A stretch of 64,000 nucleotides of DNA from CAZWHE01 sp964633825 (GTDB lineage: Bacteria > Planctomycetota > B15-G4 > CAYZWU01): positions 1-64,000 of the forward strand of contig CAZWHE010000001.1 of NCBI GenBank assembly GCA_964633825.1, in the 5' to 3' direction. The notes beneath the pieces are model-generated. The model saw nothing but the letters and a program-made list of their open reading frames with translations, was not told the DNA's origin and ran no database searches. Within the stretch, counting starts at the first letter, position 1. Every line of letters begins with the position of its first letter. The translations under genes were made by a program, and so were the position numbers. Positions 35,501 to 44,361 of the stretch are shown piece by piece.

Positions 35501-35904
35501 ATGACGGCCAGCGTCTCCGACACCTGGACGGCGATTTTGCGAAGCATGTCATCGCTCAAGGAACCGCTCTCCTCGAGGACCGATTTGAGGGTCATGCCCC
35601 GCAGATATTCCATGACGATGAAGTAAAAGGTGTCGCCGCCCAAACGCTCCGAGCCCACATGGTGAATCCGAACGACGCCGGGGTGCTTCAGCGCCATGCC
35701 GAGACCGGCTTCAAATTTGAAACGCGACCTGATTCCGTGATCCCGGGCGAAGCGGGGATGAAGGACCTTAACGGCCACAGCGCTTCCCGCCGCGAGACCG
35801 CGCCGGGTCCTTGTCACCTTCCCGAGATAGACGGTTCCCATACCGCCTGAACCGAGGGGACGGACCAGCCTGATACCACGAAGCTCCCGCCCTGCCAGGC
35901 TCAC
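32545..35904 (-). CDS. Ser/Thr kinase-STAND ATPase-TPR fusion
   Basis: A 1119-residue protein. Residues about 10-275 form a Hanks-type kinase: GSGGMGTVY, VAVKVL, HRDLKPEN, GDFGFS and an APE motif (AAPE). A STAND/AAA-type ATPase follows at about 310-600, with Walker A EGEAGVGKTRL and a Walker B-like LLILVVEN. The C-terminal 400 residues are TPR-rich (DIGENADSVKHLEEARELRRNLG and similar units). This is the PknK/adenylate-cyclase-like regulator layout. The GTG start at 35904 overlaps the rbfA stop (GTGA), with AGGA just upstream, so the kinase gene is translationally coupled to ribosome-maturation genes. It may feed the FHA activator two genes downstream; this is inference. Confidence 0.92.
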   Translation of the reverse strand: MSLAGRELRGIRLVRPLGSGGMGTVYLGKVTRTRRGLAAGSAVAVKVLHPRFARDHGIRSRFKFEAGLGMALKHPGVVRIHHVGSERLGGDTFYFIVMEYLRGMTLKSVLEESGSLSDDMLRKIAVQVSETLAVIHRRGIIHRDLKPENIFLEKKGVVKIGDFGFSRKIWRTGESIDSGFYGTVAYAAPERFGPARVGTTSDLYSLGVVLYELAVGENPFLGSDLISTISNHIGLTPEPPASLGVLVSPFMSALIMALLEKDPKKRLGPGARLRRILEGGEADPWWRSVRSEIFPEFVDRRRAALHISRKTSFYGREREIAGLEKLIGEARGGKGGRVAVIEGEAGVGKTRLLDRLLERMDMDQQEGDLVMVQGIQSEVRVPYSALISAVLAALDLKEPDRDLLQSRLREKLADLFLDRPQTADAFADFLVATSSGPKAGVPSPETAAQLFKEFFTLLSKKKLLILVVENIQGMGKPARDVLLEIARHIGGMRVMMILTARSGEPLSGEESDLVGFLEELDREKGTRFFRLSRLDEKDVKGMLEELGFPAPVVKDRVGSRVFGVTEGNPYFVLEVARLLLDKGVLNDENPDWLELLRYVPATIQDVFYRRLFRLAVEERRFLEQASVFGVRFRVEDVVGALGMDLADAVGIVSKLESRSSLIRPTVGKRHRFDHVLIREMILDSLGDEERRACHERAGLYFEKMSTTRSLTGREILKTAVHFSRAGNHAGALRYFFQAQDYLLFRNAHESALALAKNAVNHVAVLREAGQDFDRGLECRINLREARIAAYLGKRDVEFRALRRAFAAAGNQRLRSLVSLRMGQHYYAVSRFVSALHCVEAALNGMRRARDMTGEADAHQTLAGILADIGENADSVKHLEEARELRRNLGDRIGQARILTSMGLIHLERGERSLAREAFRESLSIFRKARNDEGIAEVLIGVGKLHLESGKQDFAEKALRRAAEIAHRLGRFFLRARSLTDLGECLLEKKNFEEAADILDEAFHLAEDGADKRLIARTLATRARLMCRPGAGSRNIERALKESRRAVAETRSASLANREQVYSLNALATVFLEMGKARSALAITRMSIRILGETRRGTKLEKETLRLHGAASGIDPLRPA

Positions 35905-36299
35905 CTTTCCTCGTCCTCCGGGCGGGCCGCCTCGTCGCTGTCGCCGTTGTTTTCTTTTTCGGTCTCGATCTCTTTCAAGATCCGGAAAACGCGGTCCGCC
36001 TTGTCCATGCCCTCGTCGAATATGAACCGAACCTGGGGAACGGTTTTTGTTCTGAGGGCCTTGGCTATCTCGGACTGGATATATCCCTTCGCGGCTTCAA
36101 GGGCGTGAGAGGTTTTTGACTTCTCTCCTTCTTTTCCGAAAACCGAATAATAGACCGAACATGTTTTGAGATCCCGCGACAGCTCGACACGCGTCACGGT
36201 CACGAAACCGATCCTGGGATCCTTGAGACGATAGAGGATGATCGTCGTCAGCTTCTCCCTGACAAGCGAGACCAGTTTTTCGAATTTGTCCCAGTTCAT
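35901..36299 (-). CDS. rbfA: ribosome-binding factor A
   Basis: A 132-residue RbfA. The KH-like core is recognisable: LTTIILYRLKDPRIGFVTVTRVELSRDLKTCSV (broken here across the family core), then a helix ending in LRTKTVPQVRFIFDEGMDKADRVFRIL. It matures the 5' end of 16S rRNA in the 30S subunit. An acidic tail of about 20 residues follows. It is preceded by ylxP and infB as in many bacteria, but instead of truB the next gene is a Ser/Thr kinase. GGAG lies ten bases before the ATG. Confidence 0.94.
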   Translation of the reverse strand: MNWDKFEKLVSLVREKLTTIILYRLKDPRIGFVTVTRVELSRDLKTCSVYYSVFGKEGEKSKTSHALEAAKGYIQSEIAKALRTKTVPQVRFIFDEGMDKADRVFRILKEIETEKENNGDSDEAARPEDEER

Positions 36300-36327
36300 T
36301 TTATCTCTGCTCCAAGCCTCTACCGGC

Positions 36328-36630
36328 TCATAGAATTTCCAGGCTGTGATCCACCAGCTCGGCCGAGGGGTGGACCCGCAGCTGGTCCAGGATTTTCATC
36401 AAGGCCGACTCGACATGCCTTCTGTCGCTTCCGGCCATGGCGACGGCCATGGTCCCCTTGTTGACTATGTTCTGATCCTCGACCTCGGCAACGGATACGT
36501 TGTAACGGCCCCGAAGCCTGTCCTTCAGAGAACGCACGACCCTGCGCTTCTCCTTGAGCGATCGTGAACCGCGGACCAGAAACGAAAACTGAAGAACTCC
36601 CAGCGCAGCAGCCAATTCAAAAACCCTCAC
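36328..36630 (-). CDS. ylxP: YlxP/DUF503 family protein
   Basis: A protein of about 95-100 residues matching DUF503 (YlxP): GVLQFSFLVRGSRSLKEKRRV, then LRGRYNVSVAEVEDQ and a ferredoxin-like second half. YlxP proteins are usually encoded between infB and rbfA, as here, and YlxP of other bacteria has been linked to ribosome maturation. The longest start is a GTG at 36630; a TTG at 36615 has GAGGG eight bases upstream and gives an N-terminus of normal family length, so it may be the real start. Confidence 0.88.
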   Translation of the reverse strand: MRVFELAAALGVLQFSFLVRGSRSLKEKRRVVRSLKDRLRGRYNVSVAEVEDQNIVNKGTMAVAMAGSDRRHVESALMKILDQLRVHPSAELVDHSLEIL

Positions 36631-36768
36631 TGTCGACAGGAGAGCGGAAACAACCTAACAGTATGATAACCCGCGATTTCGGGCGCGCTGTCCGTTAACG
36701 AAAGGCGAGGTCAAAATCACGGCAGGGTGGCGAGTGGTTCGTATAACAAAGACGAACAATTAAGGCAG

Positions 36769-39561
36769 TTAGGGAGGAAGAGGCGTGTCCTCGGTGTCCT
36801 TCTCCGGCTTTTTCTCAGCGGTTCCTCCGGCCTCCTGGCTCAGGGTTCTCTTTTCCTTGACGATTTCAAAACTCTCGATCACATCGCCCGTTTTGATGTC
36901 GTTGTATCCTTTGATCTTCACCCCGCACTCATAACCCTCTTTGATCTCGCGCCTGTCATCCTGGATGTGTCTGAGGCTTTCGATCTCTCCTTCGTAAATA
37001 ACAACCCCTTCTCTTACGAGGCGCACCCCGTTGCTGCGGCGAATCGTGCCGTCCGTCACATAGCAGCCCGCAATGTTGCCGAGCCGGGATGATTTAAAAA
37101 CCTGGCGGATCTCGATATGAGCGGTGACACGCTCCTTTTCGATCGGTTTGAGAGCTCCCTCCATGGCCAGGCGGACATCCTCGAGGAGCTTGTAAATAAC
37201 CCGGTAAGTCCTGAGATCGATCCTGTTTTCTTCGATCAATTTCCGGGCCTTCGTGTCCGGGATGACACGGAAGCCGATAATGATCGCATCGGAAGCCACC
37301 GCAAGCAGGACGTCCTCTTCGGTAATGGCTCCCACTCCGCTCCTGACGATCTTGATCTTCACCTCTTCGTGCTTCATCTCTTCGAAGGATTTCAAGAGCA
37401 CCTCGAGAGAGCCCTTGACATCGGCCTTGACGACGATCCTGATCTCGGCCACCTTGCCCGCTTCAATCGATTCGAAGAGGTTTTCCAGCGTGATGGCGCT
37501 TCTGTCGGGCGCGAGACGATCGGCGCGCTCCTTGTCCCGTCGGATTTTTGCGATTTCCCTGGCCTCATCGATATCTTCGACGCACACAAATCTTTCGCCG
37601 GCGTTGGGTAGGGTTTCGAATCCCTGCACATTGATGGGCAAGGCAGGACCGGCGGACTCGATCTTTTTACCCTTGTCGTCGATGATGTTCCTCGCGCGGC
37701 AGATCGAATCACCGGCCAGAATGTTATCGCGCAGGCGAACGGTGCCATCCGTCACGAGAAGGGTGACCACGTTGCCGATCACGTCGTCTTTTCTCGATTC
37801 GATCACGACCCCTCTGCCCCGGCTGTCGGGATGGGATCCGATCTCGAGCATTTCGGCTTCCAGAGCGAGGCGGTCGAGCAAATCATCCAGGCCCTGCCCG
37901 GTTTGAGCCGACACCTCGACACAACCCACCTCGCCTCCCCAGTCCTCGGTCATGACCCCCTGTCCGGCGAGCTGCTGCTTGACCTTCTGGGCATTGGCGT
38001 CCGGCTTGTCCATCTTGTTGACGGCGACCACGATCGGGACACCGGCCGCTTGGGCGTGCTGGATCGCCTCCTCGGTCTGGGGCATGACTCCATCGTCTCC
38101 GGCAACGACGAGAATGACGATATCGGTGACATTGGCGCCGCGAGCTCTCATCTCGGTGAAGGCCTTGTGCCCGGGCGTATCGAGGAACGTGATCGACTTG
38201 CCCGAGGAAGGGGTCACCATGTATGCGCTGATGTGCTGGGTGATGCCTCCTTCTTCGGTGGCCACCACATCGGTTTTCCGTATGGTGTCGAGAAGGGACG
38301 TCTTGCCATGGTCCACATGACCGAGCAGCGTGACGATGGGCGGACGGGAAACGTTTCCCTTCTGCCGGGTCTCTTCGGTAAAACCTTCTTTCATGAAGAA
38401 CTCGTTTTCCAGATCCTTTTCCTCCAGAACCTCCACTTCTTTATTGAAATCAAGGGCGAGCTGGATGACATCTTCCTCCTCCAGCACCGAATTGATGTGG
38501 GCCATCTCCCCTTTCTTCATAAGAGAGATAAGGATCTGCTGCGCTCTGATCCCGAGGAGATGGGAAAGTTCTTTCACGGTGACGGGGAGCTGGACATCCA
38601 CCTTCTTGTCAGGCAGCGGCGCAACGGTTTTTTTAACCGCTTTCTTTGTTCGCGAACCCCGAAAGACGGGGCGCCTCGTTTTGTAGCGTCTGTCCCAGTG
38701 GCCGATCCGGATATCCTGGAGAATCGGATCGTCGGCGTCGACATAGATGGTGCTCTGCTTGGGCTTGATGACCTTCTGGACCTTGTCATCCTGGAAACCT
38801 TCGCTTTTAGTTTCAGGTTCGAATTCTTTTTTGAACGTTCGATCCACCCCGGTCTTGCCGCCCAACATCTGGTCGAGATCCAGCTTGGGCCCGGACTTTT
38901 CAGCAACCTTTTTGCCGGGTTCAGCCGGTTTATCTTTGCGCTTGCGCTCCTTCGCTTTTTTGTGAGCCTCGATCGTGGCGGCATCCAAATTGATTCTTCC
39001 CAGAATCGTGGCGCTCGGTCTCCTTTTAGCGATCTTCTTGAGTTTTCTCTTACCGGTTGAGGTTTCTTTTTTCGTTTTTGGAATATCTTCTTCAACAGAA
39101 GGTTTTTCTTTATCGGCAACGGCTACGGATTCTTCGCTCTTTTCTGCAGCAGTTCCGGGTTTCTCTTCTCCCACATGCTCATCCTCGGGAGCTTCCGCAA
39201 CAGCGACCGCACCCTCGGCTTCGTCGATGATTTCCTCATCGCCGGCTGATTTCTTTTCTGTTTTCTTTGTGGTCTTTTTGGCCGCTTTCTTGGTCATCTT
39301 GGCCGCAGCTTTTTTCTTTGTTGTCTTTTTCTTGGCCGCTTTCTTCTTGGTTGTTTTTTTCTTCGCCTTCTCAGCCGCCTTCTTCTCTTCTTTAGCCTTC
39401 TTTTCCTCCAGGATTTCCTTCATGGCATACTGGAGAAGGGCCACCTCGCCTGCTTCAAGGTTCGAGGAGTGGCTCTTGATGTTCAAGCCGATCTCCTTGA
39501 CCACAGCAAGCAGTTCCTTGCTGGAGACCTCCATCTCTTTCGCCAGTTCATGAAGCCTCAA
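36769..39561 (-). CDS. infB: translation initiation factor IF-2
   Basis: A 930-residue IF-2. The N-terminal [17 protein letters not shown] subdomain is followed by a long Lys/Ala/Thr-rich and acidic linker (about 50-300). The G domain holds G1 [19 protein letters not shown] and NKMD. Domains II-IV follow, including [24 protein letters not shown] (shortened here to its key part) and a C-terminal [18 protein letters not shown]. It brings initiator tRNA to the 30S subunit. The start is TTG at 39561, with AGGAGG ten bases upstream. It is flanked by nusA and ylxP in the classical order. Confidence 0.97.
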   Translation of the reverse strand: MRLHELAKEMEVSSKELLAVVKEIGLNIKSHSSNLEAGEVALLQYAMKEILEEKKAKEEKKAAEKAKKKTTKKKAAKKKTTKKKAAAKMTKKAAKKTTKKTEKKSAGDEEIIDEAEGAVAVAEAPEDEHVGEEKPGTAAEKSEESVAVADKEKPSVEEDIPKTKKETSTGKRKLKKIAKRRPSATILGRINLDAATIEAHKKAKERKRKDKPAEPGKKVAEKSGPKLDLDQMLGGKTGVDRTFKKEFEPETKSEGFQDDKVQKVIKPKQSTIYVDADDPILQDIRIGHWDRRYKTRRPVFRGSRTKKAVKKTVAPLPDKKVDVQLPVTVKELSHLLGIRAQQILISLMKKGEMAHINSVLEEEDVIQLALDFNKEVEVLEEKDLENEFFMKEGFTEETRQKGNVSRPPIVTLLGHVDHGKTSLLDTIRKTDVVATEEGGITQHISAYMVTPSSGKSITFLDTPGHKAFTEMRARGANVTDIVILVVAGDDGVMPQTEEAIQHAQAAGVPIVVAVNKMDKPDANAQKVKQQLAGQGVMTEDWGGEVGCVEVSAQTGQGLDDLLDRLALEAEMLEIGSHPDSRGRGVVIESRKDDVIGNVVTLLVTDGTVRLRDNILAGDSICRARNIIDDKGKKIESAGPALPINVQGFETLPNAGERFVCVEDIDEAREIAKIRRDKERADRLAPDRSAITLENLFESIEAGKVAEIRIVVKADVKGSLEVLLKSFEEMKHEEVKIKIVRSGVGAITEEDVLLAVASDAIIIGFRVIPDTKARKLIEENRIDLRTYRVIYKLLEDVRLAMEGALKPIEKERVTAHIEIRQVFKSSRLGNIAGCYVTDGTIRRSNGVRLVREGVVIYEGEIESLRHIQDDRREIKEGYECGVKIKGYNDIKTGDVIESFEIVKEKRTLSQEAGGTAEKKPEKDTEDTPLPP

Positions 39562-39625
39562 CGTTCCCGAACCTCCTGGATCTCAACTCAGATCATCAAT
39601 TTCCTTTTACTGCGCCGACCGTCAT

Positions 39626-40837
39626 TCACCCCGTCTTTTCAGCTTCTTCGGCAGTGCCGGCATCTTCGGCGGTGCCGGCGTCTTCGGTTTCGCCGGCGTC
39701 TTCGGCAGTGCCGGCATCTTCGGCAGTGCCGGCATCTTCGGCAGTGCCGACATCTTCCTCCGAAGCGGAGATTTCCTCTTCTTTGGAAGATATTTTCTCA
39801 TCCTTTTCCACCGCCGGTTCAGAATCGGACTCTCCAAGAAGGACCTTCCTGACCGCAGCGACTTCGGGGTCATCATCTTCAACCCCGGCATCCGATTTCA
39901 GCTTATCAGTGACACCCTGAATCTTGATCTCCCAATCGGTCAATCTGCTGGCCAGCCTGACATTCTGCCCTTTGCGTCCGATAGCCAGTGACAGCTGGTC
40001 ATCGGGAACAAGGACCTGAGCGATCTTCTCCCCTTCGACGAGAGTCATCGAATCGATCTGGGCCGGTCGGAGCGCGTTGATGATCAGGACCTCTAACGAA
40101 TCGTTCCAGCGAATGATGTCTATACGTTCGTCGTTGAGCTCATCGGTGATCGATTTGATGCGTGTTCCCCTGATCCCGACGCAGGCACCGATGCAATCAA
40201 CCCGCATGTCATAAGAAGAAACAGCGACCTTGGTCCTGAATCCGGCTTCCCGGGCGATTTTTTTGATCTCAATAATACCTTCGCCGATCTCGGGAACCTC
40301 GAGCTCAAAGAGCTTGGCGACAAAATCGGGGCTGGCTCTGGTCAGCAGGATCCTCACCCTCGGACCGGCTTTCTGCACATCGAATATCAAGGCCTTGATT
40401 CTCTCGCCGGGCTGATAGGTTTCACCCCGAATTCTCTCCAAACGGGGAAGAATTCCCTCGGTCCGCCCCAGGTTGACAATAACGTCGCCCCTCTCGATGC
40501 GCTGGACGGTTCCATTGACAAGATCGCCGACTTTGCTTTCGTACTCGCCGTAGACGACTTCACTCTCGGCTTCCCGGATCTTCTGGATGATCACCTGTTT
40601 TGCAGTCTGGGCTTGAATCCGCCCCATATCCGGGTATTCAGCCTGGTACTCACCCTCGTAAACCTCTATTTCACCGGTCTCTCTGTCGATACGAATCTCG
40701 ATCTCACCTTCGGTTTCATGGCGTTTCATGATCGCAGACGCAATGGCGCCTTCGACGGCCTCAAAGAGGACCTCCTTGTCGATATCCTTTTCTTTATGAA
40801 GGACTTCTATCAATCTGACGAGTTCCGGACCATTCAT
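39626..40837 (-). CDS. nusA: transcription termination/antitermination factor NusA
   Basis: A 403-residue NusA. The N-terminal RNA-polymerase-binding domain (about 1-125) is followed by an S1 domain (GDLVNGTVQRIERGDVIVNLG) and two KH domains, with the hallmark CIGACVGIRGTRIKSI and LAIGRKGQNVRLAS. The C-terminus is not the acidic repeat of E. coli; it is a short low-complexity tail of repeated GTAEDA. NusA controls pausing, termination and antitermination. It heads the infB-ylxP-rbfA string. The usual upstream partner rimP is absent. A GGGG-type weak ribosome site precedes the ATG. Confidence 0.96.
   Translation of the reverse strand: MNGPELVRLIEVLHKEKDIDKEVLFEAVEGAIASAIMKRHETEGEIEIRIDRETGEIEVYEGEYQAEYPDMGRIQAQTAKQVIIQKIREAESEVVYGEYESKVGDLVNGTVQRIERGDVIVNLGRTEGILPRLERIRGETYQPGERIKALIFDVQKAGPRVRILLTRASPDFVAKLFELEVPEIGEGIIEIKKIAREAGFRTKVAVSSYDMRVDCIGACVGIRGTRIKSITDELNDERIDIIRWNDSLEVLIINALRPAQIDSMTLVEGEKIAQVLVPDDQLSLAIGRKGQNVRLASRLTDWEIKIQGVTDKLKSDAGVEDDDPEVAAVRKVLLGESDSEPAVEKDEKISSKEEEISASEEDVGTAEDAGTAEDAGTAEDAGETEDAGTAEDAGTAEEAEKTG
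39645..39752. repeat. 18-bp tandem repeat, six copies, in nusA 3' end
   Basis: Six units of about TCTTCGGCAGTGCCGGCA (plus strand) run without interruption and encode the six-residue repeat GTAEDA/GETEDA. The outer copies carry substitutions, the inner copies are almost identical, a sign of recent slippage or unequal exchange. Confidence 0.92.
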
Positions 40838-41205
40838 GGCTTAACCCCACTCTAGACACCGCTGAGAATAACGGAATTCAATAGACCCAAATCACATTAC
40901 ATTCCGCCGTAAATACGGTGCGGTCCATGCCACTTGTTCCAAAAGAAAAAGGGGGTCAAATGACCCCGCTTTGATTCTGACAAGCGGTCTAATTCATTTA
41001 TTATGCTAAGAAGGCTTTAAAAATCCGTCAAGGCTTATTATTAAATAAATAAGGGAGCTTCTCCAAATCGATTTATCTTCTTCATTCGATGAAAATATCT
41101 GATCAAGACCCAAAGATGAAGCTCCTGCTGGATATCGGTACATCATCTTGTTAAAACAGATGTTAGGTACAGATATCAGCCGGTTGACCAGGACAAAACA
41201 AAACC
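40838..41205. promoter_or_regulatory. AT-rich divergent intergenic region upstream of nusA
   Basis: A 368-base gap, much more AT-rich than its neighbours, between the divergent nusA and HEAT/TPR genes. It contains the palindrome at 40952-40967 but no rimP, the usual gene before nusA. A 73-codon minus-strand frame (41006-41227) has no ribosome site and no recognisable domain, so it is not called. It should hold the nusA promoter, though no convincing hexamer pair was found. It could include the relic of an inserted element. Confidence 0.5.
40946..40967 (-). terminator. terminator-like GGGGTCA palindrome
   Basis: GGGGTCA-AA-TGACCCC is a perfect seven-base-pair stem, and on the minus strand it is followed by a C and then five T residues. 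It therefore has the form of a minus-strand rho-independent terminator, yet no minus-strand gene ends near it. It could block antisense reading into nusA or be a REP-like element. Confidence 0.5.
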
Positions 41206-43359
41206 ATGAGATTTTTCTTCTACACAATCCGGAAAAATACGCTCAAGCGGATTTTTCACCCACTTATCGTGACAGTCGTGATCTCGGCCGCAGGCCCGGC
41301 ACACGAATCGACTCAAAAAGGGAATAGGGTTGAAACAACACCCCTTATTCAAGATTTAGGCTCGCCTTTTTTCATCGTCAGGGACCGGGCCGGTAAAAAA
41401 GTTCGTGAAATGAACACAAAGGCCGTTCCGCTCCTGCTCGAAGGGCTCGAGAACAGCGATCCCCTTGTCCGCAGGAACTGTATCACACTCCTCAACGATA
41501 TCATTCCCCACACTCTCATTAACGACCGAATCGAGGTTTTTCTCGATCAAAGCGACCAGGCTGCGGCCCTGGAAGCGGTCCGTTTTCTGGCAGCCCATCC
41601 CATTCCCGGCGAAAAAGAGTACAAGAGATGGGTCCGCGATACGCTCAGCAAGGGAACAACGTCGATCAGATCGGCTTTTCTCTCCGGAATAAGGTGGCCG
41701 GCTCTCCCATGCCAAACCGGCTTGATCGTCGAAGCCCTCCCCGAGCTCCCCTCCCGCCTCCGCCCGGTAGCGATCCGGGCCCTTTCGAAGGGAGAGCGCG
41801 CGGACGCCGCGCTCCGCCTGAAAGAGTGCTTTCTTCTGATCCGGAAAGGGCTCCTCGAAGAGCACCACCTGCCCGTCCTCCTCGAAAGCTTGGAAGATTG
41901 CGTTACGCCCGATTCGATCGACGTCATTGCCCAATGCATTCCGGCCACCTCGCTCCTTGTCGGCGAAAAGGCCTGGAAAGCGCTTTCAGCCCTGAGAATC
42001 CACTTGTTCCGATTGAGAGACTTCGAAGGATTGATCAGCCTCAACAAAACCCTTTGCCGGCTCTTTCCCGAGGAAACGGAATACACCCTCGACCTGGCCG
42101 ACTCGATCCTGCTTTATCGAAAAGATCCAATCGAAGCCGTGACGCTTCTCGAAAAATTGAAGAACCGGCTGGAAGGGAATTCCTCCACAAAGTCGGTCCT
42201 GCAGCTGACCGAAGCCCACCAGGGGCTGGCCATTGCCGCGTTCAGGGCCGGCGGCGATTGGAAGCCTCATCTCCAAACTCTCCCCGCCGGCTTGGAGAAG
42301 ACGCCCGGCGATTACTGCGCTTGGGGTTTGGCTCGAGCCATCCTTCTCAGGGGGACCCTCCTCGCCGTGGAAGGAGAGAACGCCGTCACCGTCCTCGAAC
42401 AGGCTGTCGACATCGCGCCGTTCGAACAGGACAAGGTTGCCATTGATTCCTGCTTGTCGGGAAGGTTCGGCGTGTCGGGCCTTCTCTGGAGACTCAGCCG
42501 GGATGGACGGCTGCACCGCTGCCATGTCGTTCACTCGCAGCTCATCGCGGCGGTGCGGAAGGACAAATCCCGAGCCCGGTCCCGCATCCCCTTCGATTCC
42601 GCGGCGTTCACAAGATACGATTACGGAGAACCCGCTTTTGCCGCCAGACTGCTCAGAACCTTCATCAAGAGAGTCGAGGAATCGGGAGTGTGGAACAGCC
42701 TCGACCTGGCGGGACAAGCCTGTTTCGTTCTCGGCGCAGCGGAAATGGACATCAGGGACTTTGCGCGCGCACGTGACAGCATCGGCAAAGGAATCAGAAT
42801 ATACGAAGGGCTCCTGGCAGAGTACAGGGCGGAAAGCAAGAAGAATCCTCGTGAAGCCTTCGACGACCTCATCAGGACAGCCAACCGCCGGAAAGCCCTG
42901 GGCCTGCTTCAGATGGCCACTCTCAACACTATTGAAGAAAAAGACGCCTCTCTCGCGGGAGAAGATGCCTCTCTCGCGAGAGAAGATGCCTCCCTAACGG
43001 GAGAAGACGCCTCCCCGAAAACGGCCGGCCTGGTGAGGGCGGCCGCCTTCCTGGCCCCTGAGCTCGTGGAAGTGCGGATGGCCCGGGCTCTCGTGCTGGC
43101 AAGGGCCGGACAGGCCGTCCCGGCCGAAAGGATCGCGAATGCTGTTGAGGAATATGCGGAACAGTATTATAATAAAGCATGTCTTTTTGCCCTCATCGGA
43201 AAGAAAGACAAGGCCTTTAAGTACCTCTCCCGTCATTTCGGAGAGCACGTTCGGCCCGCGAGGATGCACCTGGCCCGCAATTATGCCCTGGCTGATCCCG
43301 ATCTGGCCGCGCTGCGGCAGAACCGGCGTTTTCTCGAGCTAGTTGGAGCCGTGAAATGA
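41206..43359 (+). CDS. exported HEAT/TPR repeat protein, unknown function
   Basis: A 717-residue protein with a signal-like N-terminus (basic residues, then IVTVVISAAGPAHE). Residues about 45-150 are HEAT-like (PLLLEGLENSDPLVRRNCITLLNDI). The rest is helical and TPR-like to the C-terminus, where FALIGKKDKAFKYLSRHFG resembles a final TPR. A 21-base tandem repeat inserts three to four copies of EDASLAG at about residues 579-604. No enzymatic motif is present. Its stop overlaps the thiS start (ATGA), so the two are co-translated. The only SD candidate (AGGA) lies 12 bases upstream, so a later start cannot be excluded. Confidence 0.75.
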   Translation: MRFFFYTIRKNTLKRIFHPLIVTVVISAAGPAHESTQKGNRVETTPLIQDLGSPFFIVRDRAGKKVREMNTKAVPLLLEGLENSDPLVRRNCITLLNDIIPHTLINDRIEVFLDQSDQAAALEAVRFLAAHPIPGEKEYKRWVRDTLSKGTTSIRSAFLSGIRWPALPCQTGLIVEALPELPSRLRPVAIRALSKGERADAALRLKECFLLIRKGLLEEHHLPVLLESLEDCVTPDSIDVIAQCIPATSLLVGEKAWKALSALRIHLFRLRDFEGLISLNKTLCRLFPEETEYTLDLADSILLYRKDPIEAVTLLEKLKNRLEGNSSTKSVLQLTEAHQGLAIAAFRAGGDWKPHLQTLPAGLEKTPGDYCAWGLARAILLRGTLLAVEGENAVTVLEQAVDIAPFEQDKVAIDSCLSGRFGVSGLLWRLSRDGRLHRCHVVHSQLIAAVRKDKSRARSRIPFDSAAFTRYDYGEPAFAARLLRTFIKRVEESGVWNSLDLAGQACFVLGAAEMDIRDFARARDSIGKGIRIYEGLLAEYRAESKKNPREAFDDLIRTANRRKALGLLQMATLNTIEEKDASLAGEDASLAREDASLTGEDASPKTAGLVRAAAFLAPELVEVRMARALVLARAGQAVPAERIANAVEEYAEQYYNKACLFALIGKKDKAFKYLSRHFGEHVRPARMHLARNYALADPDLAALRQNRRFLELVGAVK
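42941..43018. repeat. 21-bp tandem repeat, 3.7 copies, in-frame
   Basis: Units at 42941-42961, 42962-42982, 42983-43003 and a partial copy to 43018 follow AAGACGCCTCTCTCGCGGGA plus G. They encode the seven-residue repeat EDASLAG/R/T in the HEAT/TPR protein. Confidence 0.9.
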
Positions 43360-43562
43360 CCATCTCCGTCATGGTAAACGGAAAAAAAACGAAGCTGGAT
43401 GGAGAAATAACCGTGCGTGAGCTTCTCGATCATCTCGAGATCGCTTCCCCGGCTCTGGCCGTAGAGATCAACCAGAAGATCATAAAGAAAAAAGACCACG
43501 ACACGGTCGCCGTCAGTGACGGCGACAGGATCGAAATCGTCACTTTTGTAGGAGGAGGATAG
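43356..43562 (+). CDS. thiS: sulfur carrier protein ThiS
   Basis: A 68-residue ubiquitin-fold sulfur carrier. It begins [12 protein letters not shown], has [11 protein letters not shown] and [12 protein letters not shown], and ends in GGG, the C-terminal glycines on which ThiF forms the thiocarboxylate. It delivers sulfur to ThiG for the thiazole ring of thiamine. GGAG lies seven bases before the ATG, which overlaps the upstream stop (ATGA). thiG follows after four bases. No thiF, thiH or thiO is in the window. Confidence 0.95.
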   Translation: MTISVMVNGKKTKLDGEITVRELLDHLEIASPALAVEINQKIIKKKDHDTVAVSDGDRIEIVTFVGGG

Positions 43563-43566
43563 CGCC

Positions 43567-44346
43567 ATGGAGGACAAGCCTCTTCGGATCGGCAAGCACA
43601 CTTTCCAATCGCGCCTCTTCGTAGGCACGGGCAAATACGAAACCTTTCCCCTCATGGCCGACGCCCTCGAAGCCTCGGGCACCGAAGTCGTCACCGTGGC
43701 GGTGCGGCGCGTCAACCTGGACGGTTCCGGCGAAAGCCTCCTCGACTATGTGGACAGGGACAAATACACGATCCTGCCGAACACGGCCGGATGCTTCACG
43801 GCCGACGATGCCGTTCGCACGGCTTTCATGGCCCGCGAGGCCGGGCTGTCGGACCTGGTCAAGCTCGAGGTGCTGGGCGACAAGATCTCGCTCATGCCCG
43901 ACATCGTCGCCACGATCGAAGCGACGGAGATCCTCGTCAAGGAGGGTTTCACCGTCCTTGTTTACACCAACGACGACCCGATCACGGCCCTCCGGATCGA
44001 GGACGCCGGCGCGGCGGCCGTCATGCCCCTCGGCTCACCGATCGGTTCGGGGCAGGGGATCCTCAACTCGATCAACATCAGCCTCATCGTTCAAAACGTG
44101 AAGGCGCCCGTAATCGTGGACGCCGGGGTCGGAACGGCCTCGGACGTTTCCGTCGCCATGGAGCTCGGCGCGGACGGCGTGCTCCTCAACACCGGGATCG
44201 CTCTCGCCGAAAATCCCGTGCTCATGGCGAGCGCCATGAACCACGCCTGCGTTTCGGGGCGCCGGGCCTTTCTCGCGGGACGGATTCCGAAGAAGGATTT
44301 CGGCGCGCCGTCGTCGCCCGCGACCGGAATCGCAACAGATTCGTGA
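43567..44346 (+). CDS. thiG: thiazole synthase ThiG
   Basis: A 259-residue ThiG. Family motifs are [13 protein letters not shown], the Schiff-base lysine in LVKLEVLGD (about residue 98), [23 protein letters not shown] and [14 protein letters not shown]. With ThiS thiocarboxylate, deoxyxylulose phosphate and dehydroglycine it makes the thiazole phosphate of thiamine. The variant VAVRRVN near residue 44 is normal. The SD (GGAGG) precedes the ATG by about nine bases. It follows thiS as an operon pair. Confidence 0.97.
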   Translation: MEDKPLRIGKHTFQSRLFVGTGKYETFPLMADALEASGTEVVTVAVRRVNLDGSGESLLDYVDRDKYTILPNTAGCFTADDAVRTAFMAREAGLSDLVKLEVLGDKISLMPDIVATIEATEILVKEGFTVLVYTNDDPITALRIEDAGAAAVMPLGSPIGSGQGILNSINISLIVQNVKAPVIVDAGVGTASDVSVAMELGADGVLLNTGIALAENPVLMASAMNHACVSGRRAFLAGRIPKKDFGAPSSPATGIATDS

Positions 44347-44361
44347 TCCGGACACCGACCG

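Noticed and set aside
39645..39752. A CRISPR array at the six-unit repeat
   Set aside because: The 18-base units are contiguous without spacers and lie in-frame within nusA.
41006..41227. A 73-codon minus-strand frame in the AT-rich gap
   Set aside because: No ribosome site, no recognisable domain, and it overlaps the start of the plus-strand HEAT/TPR gene.
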